From assembly GCA_903895725.1 (NCBI GenBank), contig CAITUV010000020.1, positions 94,093-158,092 on the forward strand: a stretch of DNA of 64,000 bases, in the 5' to 3' direction. Made by a program: the position numbers and the translations under genes. The notes under the pieces were generated by a model. The model searched no databases and was not told the origin of the DNA. It worked only from the letters and a program-made list of their open reading frames with translations. This stretch comes from an uncultured Myxococcales bacterium (GTDB lineage: Bacteria; Myxococcota_A; UBA9042; CAIXZC01). This document shows positions 51,632-60,379 of the stretch, one piece after another; the stretch's first letter is position 1; each line of letters starts with the position of its first letter.

Positions 51632-54600
51632 GTGGGTCAGGCGGTGCCCAGTCTGGTCGTCCTCGTGCTCGTGCTCCTGAATGGAGCGGCGGTGGCGCAG
51701 CAGCCTGCCCAACCGGTCCTTCCCTCCGCTACACAGGCCACGTCCCCCGTCAGCGAGATGGCCCCCTGTCTCCCCGAGCTCGACCCCGACCTCGGCCTGC
51801 ATTTCCAATCCTGCAAGCAGTTCCACGGTGATGCTCCTCCGCCCGACTGGATCGACCGTATGGTCGTCTCCGTCACCGCACCGGCCGCCGCCCTCGCCTG
51901 GTCCGATCTCGATGCCCTCGAACAGGCCGAGGTCCGCCGTCACGCTCCGGCCAATCCGGTCCGGTTGCAGACCGTCACTCCAGCGGAGCTCTCCGCTGCC
52001 ATGGAGGCCTTCAAGGCCTGGGCCACCTTGCTCTCCGTCCCGCCTCCGGCCGGACGCCCAGGCCCCAATCCGCCACCTCAAGGCCTTGCACAACCATCGT
52101 CCGCTGCCCCACCACATGGTCCCGGCAACGAGAAGCAGGCGACCGGGGGCATCTCGAAACCTCCGGACAAGCGGGACTTGCTTCCTCTGCTGGAAGCGCG
52201 GCCGGTCGACCTGCTCGGAGGGCCCGAGGTTCCGCCGCTCACCCCGCCCCTGGTGGTCTCCCTGTCCGTCCAATCCGGGGATGTGGTCACGGTGACCGTT
52301 CCCCAGGTCAAGCCGGCGCCGGGATGGCTCTGGCCCGACCCGGTGCTCTGGCTGCTTCGCACGGACCGGCCGGGCGACCCGGAATCGGGGACCGTGGTGG
52401 CGGCCGCCGACGACGGACCGGGGGGGCTTCCGAGCCTCACCTGGACAGCGGATCAGGAATGCAGGCTTCGGCTGCTGGTTGCCCCCTGGACCCCTCGTGC
52501 CGCCGGGACCGTGGCCCTGAATGTGAAAGTCGGGGACGAAACCGTGTATGAGACCGACGGGGTCTTCTTTGGCGGACGCTCGGCGCTGGCAACCCAACTG
52601 GCCTCAGGCGACCGGATCTTTGCAGGGGCCGTCGTAACGGGCATTCCGGCCCCGGAGCCCGGCACCGCCCCGGCTCTCCCCCCCTCTGCCACCCCCTCCC
52701 TCGACCACGATGCCACGCTCTGGCTGCTGCCCCCCCCCTGGGCCACACTGCCAGCCCCCTACCAGGCAACCAACAACGCAGCAGGGACACTTCCCGGCCT
52801 CACTGTCGGCCACGAAATGCCCGAGGCTTTTCTGATTGCCGGGGCATTCCTGCCCGACTCCTCCCCGGAAGTCCGCCTGTTCGTGTCCCGGGGCTCATCC
52901 CGCGGGGACCAGGACCGGGACGGGCTCTCCGCAGACATCGAAGTCGAGCTCGGCACATGCGACTCGAAGGAGCAGGCCTCGGCCAGTGCCTGCGGAGCTC
53001 CAGTCCCCCTCCCTCCCGGCTGGAATGCACGGGATACCGACAACGACGGCCTGTCGGATTTCGAGGAGGTCTTTGGCGTCCGTCGCTGCTATGCCGAGTC
53101 GAGCAAGGCCCCCTACCACGAAGCCCCCGACTGCATGAGAGGGCCTTCCGGTACCTGCCTGGACGAGTGCCCGGCCGACGCCCGGATGATTGCCGTGCTC
53201 CCGCTGAGCGCCCTGGGGGCCGTTCCGACCGTGTACGACTTCTTTCTCGAGTATGACTACTGGCAGCCGGCAAACGCCCCCCCCGCCCAACATTCCATCC
53301 CCCCCGCCGAGCTCGAGGCCACCCGCCGGGCCTTCGAGGAGGCGTACACGCACGAGCCGGCAGACGGTAGCCGCGTGGTGCCCCGTTTCGTCGCCCCCCC
53401 TTACCCGTTCAAGCTCCACATCTTCCAGGACGACCCCATCGCCATTCCCGATGCCACCCGGATGGCCCACATCCCGGCACTGGGGCACCGCTCGCTGGCG
53501 TTCGACCTCTTCTTCTCGCCCGACCGGAAGTACACCAACACGTTCCACTACATGGTCGGAATCCACAAGGGGGGCGGACAGACGGACGTGTCCGGGCGGG
53601 CCTCGGTCATCGGAGCGACCGGCAAGGGAGGACTGTCGGTCAAGCTCATCCACGAGGCCGGACACCTGCTCGGCCTGCTGCACAACTTCCGTTCCCCGTC
53701 CCCGGACAACAGTGCGCTCTACCTGTCGGAGATGAGCTACGGGTACTCCCACACCATGCCCCCCCCGATCGACTGGGACGGCGTGTTCGACCCATGCGGA
53801 GCGTCAAGGCCCTGTCGCCCCGGATTCCGGTGCGCCACCTTTTCCGGCCACGGGAAGCTGTGCGCCCCGGACTGCGGCCTCCAGGACGAGGGAGCCGAGC
53901 AGGGGCGGCATTTCGTCCGCTTCTCGAGCGGCGAGCTTCCCCTGACCGGGGCGGAGACCGGAACCCTGCCCGAGACCGGCTACCCCCGCTGGTTCCTCCC
54001 CTACCTGTACTGTTACTCCGAAGCGGGCAAGGGGACGTCACTCGAAGACCGCCTCGCGCGCTTCTGGTCCCCCGCCTGCGATTCCTCCCGCTGCATCCGT
54101 TGCTCCGGCGACCTCTGCGACGTCGACTGGGATCGGGACGGACGCTTCCTCGGCGCAGTCAATCTGGACGTCGACAAGGACGGAAAGCTCAACCCCGCAC
54201 CCGTGACCGACGGCAGTGACTGGCTACGGATGATCGAGACGGGCCGGCGGGGCCTCGGCGTGACCGGCAAGAAAACCCTCCCCGCCTACTACTCCGGCTT
54301 CACCGCCCGGTCCGGGGCCAACCTCATGCCCTACCCCTCGGTAGTCCACGAGCACAACGGCGGCTACGTCACCGACGTGACCAACGTCTGCGACGAGGTC
54401 GACAAGTGGCCCCATTGCCGCGACCAGCACCGGGGGGAGGCCGCCCTGTTCCGGGGACCCGCCTCGGGAGACTCGGCCATCGAGGTCCGCCTCCCCTCCG
54501 AATGGTGCACCGATCTGCAGCATGGGTTGTCCGTCTCGCTCCGGGTCAAGCCGTTCGTGCTCCCGCCCGACGGCGAGCCGGTCGTGCTGTTCGACTCGGT

Positions 54601-54934
54601 GGCCCTGCAACTGCTCCTCGTGGGCGACGGCGACTCGGCCCGATGGGTCGCCCGCATCACAGCGGCCGACGGGGAGACCAACGAGCTCGAGGTCGACGAT
54701 CGCCTGGCGTTGGGCCGATGGACCCGCCTCACGGTCATGGTCTACAACTCGTCTGGAAAGGCCGTCCTGCACGCCCGCCGTGGGATCACCGACCTCTTCG
54801 ACGAGGAGGGGGGAATCCGCGTCGGAGGCAAACTCTGCGTCCTGTCCGTCGGGGCCCCGGCGGGCCAGCCCTCCACCTTCACCGGGCTCCTCGACGACCC
54901 CATGGTCCTGTCAGGGCCCGCCCGGGAGCTCTGA
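51632..54934 (+). CDS. secreted metzincin-type metalloprotease, multi-domain
   Basis: 1100 aa. The GTG at 51632 is chosen for its CGGAGGG site and because it gives a compact signal peptide (VVLVLVLLNGAAVAQQ). Residues ~35-230 form a Pro-rich linker and N-terminal region; beta domains follow at ~205-410. At ~425-490 there are calcium-binding DxDxDG loops (DQDRDGLSAD, DTDNDGLSDFEE) as in thrombospondin type 3. The protease domain has HEAGHLLGLLH with H674, E675, H678 and H684, followed by MSYGYS, a probable Met-turn. Later segments are Cys-rich (CRPGFRCATF, CIRCSGDLCDVD), and a LamG/concanavalin-like domain closes the protein (~950-1090). It is probably an extracellular proteinase with glycan or protein adhesion. 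Confidence 0.83.
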   Translation: MGQAVPSLVVLVLVLLNGAAVAQQPAQPVLPSATQATSPVSEMAPCLPELDPDLGLHFQSCKQFHGDAPPPDWIDRMVVSVTAPAAALAWSDLDALEQAEVRRHAPANPVRLQTVTPAELSAAMEAFKAWATLLSVPPPAGRPGPNPPPQGLAQPSSAAPPHGPGNEKQATGGISKPPDKRDLLPLLEARPVDLLGGPEVPPLTPPLVVSLSVQSGDVVTVTVPQVKPAPGWLWPDPVLWLLRTDRPGDPESGTVVAAADDGPGGLPSLTWTADQECRLRLLVAPWTPRAAGTVALNVKVGDETVYETDGVFFGGRSALATQLASGDRIFAGAVVTGIPAPEPGTAPALPPSATPSLDHDATLWLLPPPWATLPAPYQATNNAAGTLPGLTVGHEMPEAFLIAGAFLPDSSPEVRLFVSRGSSRGDQDRDGLSADIEVELGTCDSKEQASASACGAPVPLPPGWNARDTDNDGLSDFEEVFGVRRCYAESSKAPYHEAPDCMRGPSGTCLDECPADARMIAVLPLSALGAVPTVYDFFLEYDYWQPANAPPAQHSIPPAELEATRRAFEEAYTHEPADGSRVVPRFVAPPYPFKLHIFQDDPIAIPDATRMAHIPALGHRSLAFDLFFSPDRKYTNTFHYMVGIHKGGGQTDVSGRASVIGATGKGGLSVKLIHEAGHLLGLLHNFRSPSPDNSALYLSEMSYGYSHTMPPPIDWDGVFDPCGASRPCRPGFRCATFSGHGKLCAPDCGLQDEGAEQGRHFVRFSSGELPLTGAETGTLPETGYPRWFLPYLYCYSEAGKGTSLEDRLARFWSPACDSSRCIRCSGDLCDVDWDRDGRFLGAVNLDVDKDGKLNPAPVTDGSDWLRMIETGRRGLGVTGKKTLPAYYSGFTARSGANLMPYPSVVHEHNGGYVTDVTNVCDEVDKWPHCRDQHRGEAALFRGPASGDSAIEVRLPSEWCTDLQHGLSVSLRVKPFVLPPDGEPVVLFDSVALQLLLVGDGDSARWVARITAADGETNELEVDDRLALGRWTRLTVMVYNSSGKAVLHARRGITDLFDEEGGIRVGGKLCVLSVGAPAGQPSTFTGLLDDPMVLSGPAREL

Positions 54935-54971
54935 CCCGTCGCGCACACGGCCCGGCTCCGGCCCTCCCCGC

Positions 54972-54987
54972 TGGCACCCTTCTTGCA
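54972..54987 (+). promoter_or_regulatory. sigma-54 promoter upstream of the TIG lipoprotein
   Basis: TGGCAC-N5-TTGCA with the GG and GC doublets exactly 12 bp apart matches the RpoN consensus (TGGCACG-N4-TTGCW) except at one outer base. The predicted start is near 54998, ~70 bases before the GTG. A poorer sigma-70 match (TTGAAA at 55023) lies downstream. An enhancer-binding activator would be required. Confidence 0.6.
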
Positions 54988-55070
54988 GGCAGCTCCGGCG
55001 GGAAGGCGCTTCTTCCTTTCCATTGAAACTCGAAACGTGGTAATTAGATCATCCGTGCGAGGTTGGCTCC

Positions 55071-58000
55071 GTGAAGACCCGAACCGGAAGCTGTCTGGCG
55101 TTGCTCGTGATCCTCACCCTGGGATGCGAGGTCGATCCCCTGTCCCAGCGGCCGATTCCGAAAGTGGGCACGGTCTACACTTCCGGGGCGCTGACTGATG
55201 AGGATATCTACACCCAGGACGACCTCACCGACACCGAAGTCACGACCGGCCCCCTCTCCGTCGATTCGGTCGATCCGGCCATGGGAATCCCGGCCGGAGG
55301 AGAGACCGTCTTCGTCCTTGGCCGAGGGTTTGAAAAGGGGGTCGAGGTCTGGTTCGACGAGCAGCAGTCTCCCGACGTTTTCTATGTCAACAGCAAGAAG
55401 CTTCGGGTGGTCACTCCGGTCCATGCCATCGGCTTTGCCGACGTGGCGGTGAGGTGGGCCGGGGGCAAAACGAAGATCCTCCCGGCCGGCTTCCTCTACA
55501 AGACCGACCTCTCGGTCAAGTCGGTCCAGCCGGCGCTGGGACCGCTGGCTGGCGGTACCCCGGTCACCGTCACCGGCTCGGGCTTCTCCGACGGCCTCAA
55601 GCTCGTCTTTGGAAGACGGGCAGCGCTCGACGTGGTCGTGGTCGACGAGTCCACCGTCTTTGCCGTGACTCCCCCCGGCGAGACCGCCGGCCCCGCGGAC
55701 GTCTTCGTCTCCCACTTTGGAGCCGTCGCCGAAGGGAAGGGGGCCTTCACGTTCACCGTGGATCCTGCCTTGTCCCACGTCGAGCCGGCGGCCGGCCCGA
55801 CCACGGGCGGCCAGCTCGCCAAGGTCCAGGGCAAGTGGCTCGGACCGGTCACTACCGTCCGCTTCGGAGACCAGGAGGCCAAAGTCCTCGAGGTCGAGAA
55901 CGGCTCGGTCACCGTGGAAGTGCCCCCCGGGCCGGAAGGCACGGTCGATGTCATGGCCGCCGGCACGTGGGGCTGGTCGTCCCTGCCGGGCGGGTACCTC
56001 TACTTCGATCCGCAGGCCCCCATGTCCGGCCTCGTCGCGGTCATCCCGGACGGCGGCCCGGAATCGGGCGGCAACCTGGCCACCCTGCTTGGCTGCGACC
56101 TGGTGGAAGGCAACGTGTCTGCGATCCGCTTCGGCCAGAGCCAGGCAGAGATCATCGGCATCCACCACGAGCAGTGCGGGGTGGTGGCCAAGGTCCCCGC
56201 CGGCACCGGCACGGTCGCAGTCGAAGTCGACAGCGGCGGCAAGACCTACAAGGCCCCCGCTGCCTACACCTACGTGCCGGGAATGCAGGTCCTGGCCGTG
56301 GAGCCCGAGGCCGGTCCGGCAGCCGGCGGAACCAAGGTCCGCATCTTCGGCAAGAATTTCACCCCCGAATCCCAGGTGCTGTTCGGCCCCATGCCGGCCG
56401 GTGCGCTCAAGTTCATCTCGGCCGGGGAATTCGAGGCCGTGACCCCGCCCGGAAGCCCGGGGCTCGTGGATGTCACCGTCGTCTCGGTTTCGGGTACCGC
56501 CACACTCCAGGACGGGTTCCTGTACGGTGTGGCAAAGCCGGAAGTCTGGCTCGTCACCCCGAACTACGGCAGCCAGGCCGGCGGCACGTTCGTCGAGGTC
56601 GTCGGTGCCGGCTTCCACCAGGATTCCAAGGTCCGCTTCTGTGACCACGATGCCACCGGCGTCAAGGCCATGGGGTACGGCACGCTCCGGGTGTACTCGC
56701 CGCCCCATCTCCCCGGGACTTGCGACGTGTCCGTCACCACCCCCCAGGGTACCGCCGTGCTGCCGTTCGCGTTCAGCTACTTCGACCCGACCGCCTGGGA
56801 CGGAGGCACCTGGGGCTCCCCCGTGGACGGTGCAGTCAACGTCACCGTCTTCGACGCGTATCAGTGGGAGCCGCTCGAGGGAGCCACCGTGATCCTCGGC
56901 TCCAACCCGGCCACTCCCTTCCAGGGAAAGACCGACCCCAATGGCCAGGTGACGCTCTCCGGCCCCGGCCTCTCCGGTCCCGTCGATGTCCACGTGACCA
57001 AGCCCGACCATGATGCCGCCAGCGTGATCCAGGTCGATGCCGAAAACGTCACCGTCTACCTCATTCCGTACAACCCGCCCTCCACCGGCCCGCCCCCCGA
57101 TCCGCCGCCTCCGCTGCTGCCCGGTGGCGTCTCCGGTCGCGTCGCCGGCCTGGGGAAATACGTCGTCGTCCCCCCCGGCGATTGCAAGAACAAGAAGCCC
57201 GGCGCCGACGGCCTGTGCGCACCGTGCGTCGACGATGCGGACTGCACCTCAGGCATCTGTCTGCCGCTCAGCAAGTCGGGCAAGTACTGCTCCCGGGAAT
57301 GCACTGCGGATGACGAGTGCGGCGACGGGTTCATGTGCGCCGCAGTCGGAACCTTCGGCCCCCATTGCACCCCGTCCATGGGCCGCAGGACCGCCTTCTG
57401 CGAGATCTCCACCACGTCGATCTTCCAGTCCATGTACGACATGAAGGCCAAGGACGAGGTCGACCCCGACGGAGACCAGCACTGGAAGTACGAGCTGACC
57501 GACACCCGCCTCGGCGAGGTCGCGGTCATCTGCCTGGGCGGCTACGAGGCTTCCGATACCGGGGAATTCCACCCCCTCGCCATGGGCGTCAAGCGGCACG
57601 TCAACATCGCGCCCGGCACCATCGTGACCGACCAGAACATCTGGCTCAACATCCCGCTGTCTCGGACGCTTCGCCTTCGCATGGACGACCCGCCCAAGTT
57701 CAAGGGCTTCGAAGGGGTCTATCGGGTCGAAGCCTGGCTCGAGCTCGGCTCCGACGGGTACTTCCTCCTCCCCGGCCGGTTCGAAGGGCTCGTCCCCGAA
57801 GACATCCGCCTCGAGAGCATGCCCGTCGAGCTCTCCGGTGACCTGTACGATGCCGAATACATTTTTTATTCGGGGGCTTATAGCAACATCTCCGACTCCA
57901 CCCCATACTCAATCGTGTACATTACTGGAATCCATGAGTTCGTGGACTCGTCGGTCGTGACCCTGGCCGGGGATGTCTTCGAGACGCTGGAAGGGGCACC

Positions 58001-59168
58001 GGCCGAGGTGGCCCTCCACGCTACCGCCACCGGCAAGCAGGGAGAGGTCGTGGTGGGGGAGAAGGGCAAGGTCTTCCTGGCCAAGGAAGGCGGCTTCTAC
58101 CAGCTTCCCAGCGTGACCTCCGAGAACCTGAGCTCCATCGTCGGCTTCCCGGACGGGACCCTGGTCGCGGTCGGCGACAACGGCGTGGTCGTGCGCTATG
58201 ACGGCACCAAGTGGGAGCTGATCGGCTCGGTCACCGACATGCCGCTCAAGGCCGTCTGGGGCAGCGACCCCGGGGATATCGTGGCCGTCGGCCCGCACCG
58301 GATCGTGACCGGCTACGGCGGCGACTGGCACGAGGCCAAGGTCTCGTTCGACTTGACCGGCGTCTCGGGGTCCGGCCCGGACGATGTCTGGCTGGTGGGG
58401 CTCAAGGGGCAGCTCCTCCACGGGGACGGGACGGGGTTTGCCGTCGAGGAGCCGTTCACGTCCGCCGACCTCCTGGCGGTACGCTCATTCGATGACGGGC
58501 AGGTGCTCGCGGTCGGCAGGGGCGTCGCTTTCCTGCGGGTTGACGGGGCCTGGAAGGACCTGGGGCTGGAGGCCGGCTTCACCGCATCCTCCATCCACGG
58601 GCAGTCTGCCGAGGAGTTCTTCCTCGCGGGAAGCTCCGGGGAGGTCGCCCACTTCCTCGAAGGCTACGGGTTCACGTACCACGATGGTCCCGACAACCTC
58701 CAGGTGAATGCCCTGTTCGAGGACGACATCGGCCGCCTCGTGGGAGTGGGCACGCCGGCCCTGCTCATCACCCCCTTCATCCCCTTCCCCCGGTTCCAGA
58801 TGCCCCAGGACAACGGCCCGCTCGGAGCGTGCGGCGGGGCCTGTCCGTCCGGGTTCCTCAAGTGGTACTACGAGGGGGACGACGAGCCCATCTCACTGCA
58901 CACGATCAACATCACCGAGGAGTACGGCACCTCGATGTGGCGGTTCGTCGTCAAGGGGGAGGTGCGCCAGTTTGCGCTTCCGCCGTTCCACCTGATGATC
59001 GGGTACACCCCGTTGACCGCGGCCGAGAAGCGGCTGCGAATCTACAGCGCGTACAATCCTGAATTCTCGATCGACTTCTTCGACTTCTACGACCTGGGGA
59101 CACTCTCGTGGACAAGTTGGGCCTACGACATGATTGCGTTCGACATCGAACCGGAAGCCACCTTCTGA
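55071..59168 (+). CDS. giant TIG-repeat lipoprotein with propeller end
   Basis: 1365 aa. The GTG at 55071 follows GAGGTTGG, with lipobox LTLGC. Six IPT/TIG Ig-like domains occupy ~55-575. They are marked by the recurrent opening (PAxGPxxGGTxVTVxGxGF), for example SVDPAMGIPAGGETVFVLG, PALGPLAGGTPVTVTGSGF and PEAGPAAGGTKVRIFGKNF. A carboxypeptidase-regulatory-like domain follows (~590-665), then a Pro-rich hinge and a Cys-rich EGF-like segment (~700-765, CVDDADCTSGICL, CTADDECGDGF). The rest (~990-1230) has propeller-like repeats (VVVGEKGKVFLAKEGG, LVAVGDNGVVVRYDG, DIVAVGPHRIV). It is likely a surface adhesin or stalk, and its length and duplicates favour protein or glycan contact. It overlaps the next gene by 61 bp. 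Confidence 0.8.
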   Translation: MKTRTGSCLALLVILTLGCEVDPLSQRPIPKVGTVYTSGALTDEDIYTQDDLTDTEVTTGPLSVDSVDPAMGIPAGGETVFVLGRGFEKGVEVWFDEQQSPDVFYVNSKKLRVVTPVHAIGFADVAVRWAGGKTKILPAGFLYKTDLSVKSVQPALGPLAGGTPVTVTGSGFSDGLKLVFGRRAALDVVVVDESTVFAVTPPGETAGPADVFVSHFGAVAEGKGAFTFTVDPALSHVEPAAGPTTGGQLAKVQGKWLGPVTTVRFGDQEAKVLEVENGSVTVEVPPGPEGTVDVMAAGTWGWSSLPGGYLYFDPQAPMSGLVAVIPDGGPESGGNLATLLGCDLVEGNVSAIRFGQSQAEIIGIHHEQCGVVAKVPAGTGTVAVEVDSGGKTYKAPAAYTYVPGMQVLAVEPEAGPAAGGTKVRIFGKNFTPESQVLFGPMPAGALKFISAGEFEAVTPPGSPGLVDVTVVSVSGTATLQDGFLYGVAKPEVWLVTPNYGSQAGGTFVEVVGAGFHQDSKVRFCDHDATGVKAMGYGTLRVYSPPHLPGTCDVSVTTPQGTAVLPFAFSYFDPTAWDGGTWGSPVDGAVNVTVFDAYQWEPLEGATVILGSNPATPFQGKTDPNGQVTLSGPGLSGPVDVHVTKPDHDAASVIQVDAENVTVYLIPYNPPSTGPPPDPPPPLLPGGVSGRVAGLGKYVVVPPGDCKNKKPGADGLCAPCVDDADCTSGICLPLSKSGKYCSRECTADDECGDGFMCAAVGTFGPHCTPSMGRRTAFCEISTTSIFQSMYDMKAKDEVDPDGDQHWKYELTDTRLGEVAVICLGGYEASDTGEFHPLAMGVKRHVNIAPGTIVTDQNIWLNIPLSRTLRLRMDDPPKFKGFEGVYRVEAWLELGSDGYFLLPGRFEGLVPEDIRLESMPVELSGDLYDAEYIFYSGAYSNISDSTPYSIVYITGIHEFVDSSVVTLAGDVFETLEGAPAEVALHATATGKQGEVVVGEKGKVFLAKEGGFYQLPSVTSENLSSIVGFPDGTLVAVGDNGVVVRYDGTKWELIGSVTDMPLKAVWGSDPGDIVAVGPHRIVTGYGGDWHEAKVSFDLTGVSGSGPDDVWLVGLKGQLLHGDGTGFAVEEPFTSADLLAVRSFDDGQVLAVGRGVAFLRVDGAWKDLGLEAGFTASSIHGQSAEEFFLAGSSGEVAHFLEGYGFTYHDGPDNLQVNALFEDDIGRLVGVGTPALLITPFIPFPRFQMPQDNGPLGACGGACPSGFLKWYYEGDDEPISLHTINITEEYGTSMWRFVVKGEVRQFALPPFHLMIGYTPLTAAEKRLRIYSAYNPEFSIDFFDFYDLGTLSWTSWAYDMIAFDIEPEATF

Positions 59169-60364
59169 TCGCTGCCGCTGCCTGGCTCCTCGCCTGCGCT
59201 CCGGGGACATCCGGAGGGGAGGAGGATGTGCCGTCGGGCATCGACCCCTGGGGGCAGGAGGACGCGACTGTAGAACCGGGTGACGGCGGCCCGGACCTGG
59301 ATTCGCCCGAACCGGACACAACCGTAGCGCCCAAGGACATCGGCCCGCCCCCGCCGACCTGCTTCGAGCAGACCGAAGGTCCCGACATCCTCCCCTTCTT
59401 CTCCAAGTCGTGCCAGGACAAGGCTCTGTGTCCCTGCAACCCGACCGACATCGGCATGCGGGTGGCCCATGAGATCGACAAGGCGGAGAAGACCCTCGAC
59501 ATCTGCGTCATGGAGCTTCAGGACTTCACCGTTTCAGATGCCGTGATCGCTGCCCACAAGAGGGGAGTCAAGGTCCGGATCATCGTCGACGACGGCTATG
59601 CCGACCCGGCGCAAGAGAAGGCCATCCAGTACATCCAGCAGGCGGGCATCACCATCCAGAACGATCAGGATGACTCGGCCCTGATGCACTCGAAGTTCAC
59701 CCTCGTCGACGACGACCTGCTCGTCGTGTCGTCGGCCAACTACTCGACGTTCGACTCGGAGTCCAACGCCAACAACCTGCTCGTCCTGCGGTCGCCTGCG
59801 CTGGTCGAGGCGTTCCGCACCCGTTTCGACTCCATGTGGAACGGCAAGGCCTTCCACAAGAAAGGGGACGGAACCGTCCACAAAGACACGGTGGACGGGG
59901 CCCAGGTGGAAGTGATCTTCGGACCGGACTGGGCCATGATCGACCGACTCGAGAAGGCCATTGCCGGGGCCGGCCACACGATCCATTTCAGCATCTTTGC
60001 GTTCACGCTGGAAGAGGTGAAGGATGCCATGCTCGACCGTTGCGGCGAGGTCGAGATCCGGGGCGTCTACGACACGGAGCAGGGAAACGACAGCAGCTCG
60101 GTGGCCCCCAAGGGATGGTGCTCCGGGGCCACGGTCCTCCCTTCCAACGTCCAGGCCGACTGGGGGTACCGCAAGCTCCATCACAAGGTATTAATCATTG
60201 ATCCGGGCACATCGAACGCCTGGGTGATCGCGGGCAGCGCCAACTGGTCCTACTCGGCAGCGACGAAGAATGATGAGATCATGATCGCGACCAATCACCC
60301 GGACATCGTCGCAGCGTTCGAGACCGAGTTCCAGGCCCGCTTCCAGGAAGCGCAGCTCGAGTAG
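59108..60364 (+). CDS. phospholipase-D-superfamily lipoprotein
   Basis: 418 aa. The start is uncertain: GTG at 59108 has GGGGA 9 bp upstream, while TTG at 59117 is possible. Both lie inside the end of the TIG lipoprotein gene, in another frame. Lipobox LLAC. After a short acidic linker and a Cys-rich stretch (CPCNPTD) come two PLD half-domains with H194-x-K-x4-D (HSKFTLVDD) and H358-x-K-x4-D (HHKVLIID), each followed by SSANYS or GSANWS. Together they form one active site that cleaves phosphodiesters. Whether the substrate is phospholipid or nucleic acid cannot be told; single-enzyme Nuc-like and PLD-like members look alike. Secretion suggests attack on lipids or DNA outside the cell. Confidence 0.87.
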   Translation: MDKLGLRHDCVRHRTGSHLLIAAAAWLLACAPGTSGGEEDVPSGIDPWGQEDATVEPGDGGPDLDSPEPDTTVAPKDIGPPPPTCFEQTEGPDILPFFSKSCQDKALCPCNPTDIGMRVAHEIDKAEKTLDICVMELQDFTVSDAVIAAHKRGVKVRIIVDDGYADPAQEKAIQYIQQAGITIQNDQDDSALMHSKFTLVDDDLLVVSSANYSTFDSESNANNLLVLRSPALVEAFRTRFDSMWNGKAFHKKGDGTVHKDTVDGAQVEVIFGPDWAMIDRLEKAIAGAGHTIHFSIFAFTLEEVKDAMLDRCGEVEIRGVYDTEQGNDSSSVAPKGWCSGATVLPSNVQADWGYRKLHHKVLIIDPGTSNAWVIAGSANWSYSAATKNDEIMIATNHPDIVAAFETEFQARFQEAQLE

Positions 60365-60379
60365 CTCCGACTCCCCCCG

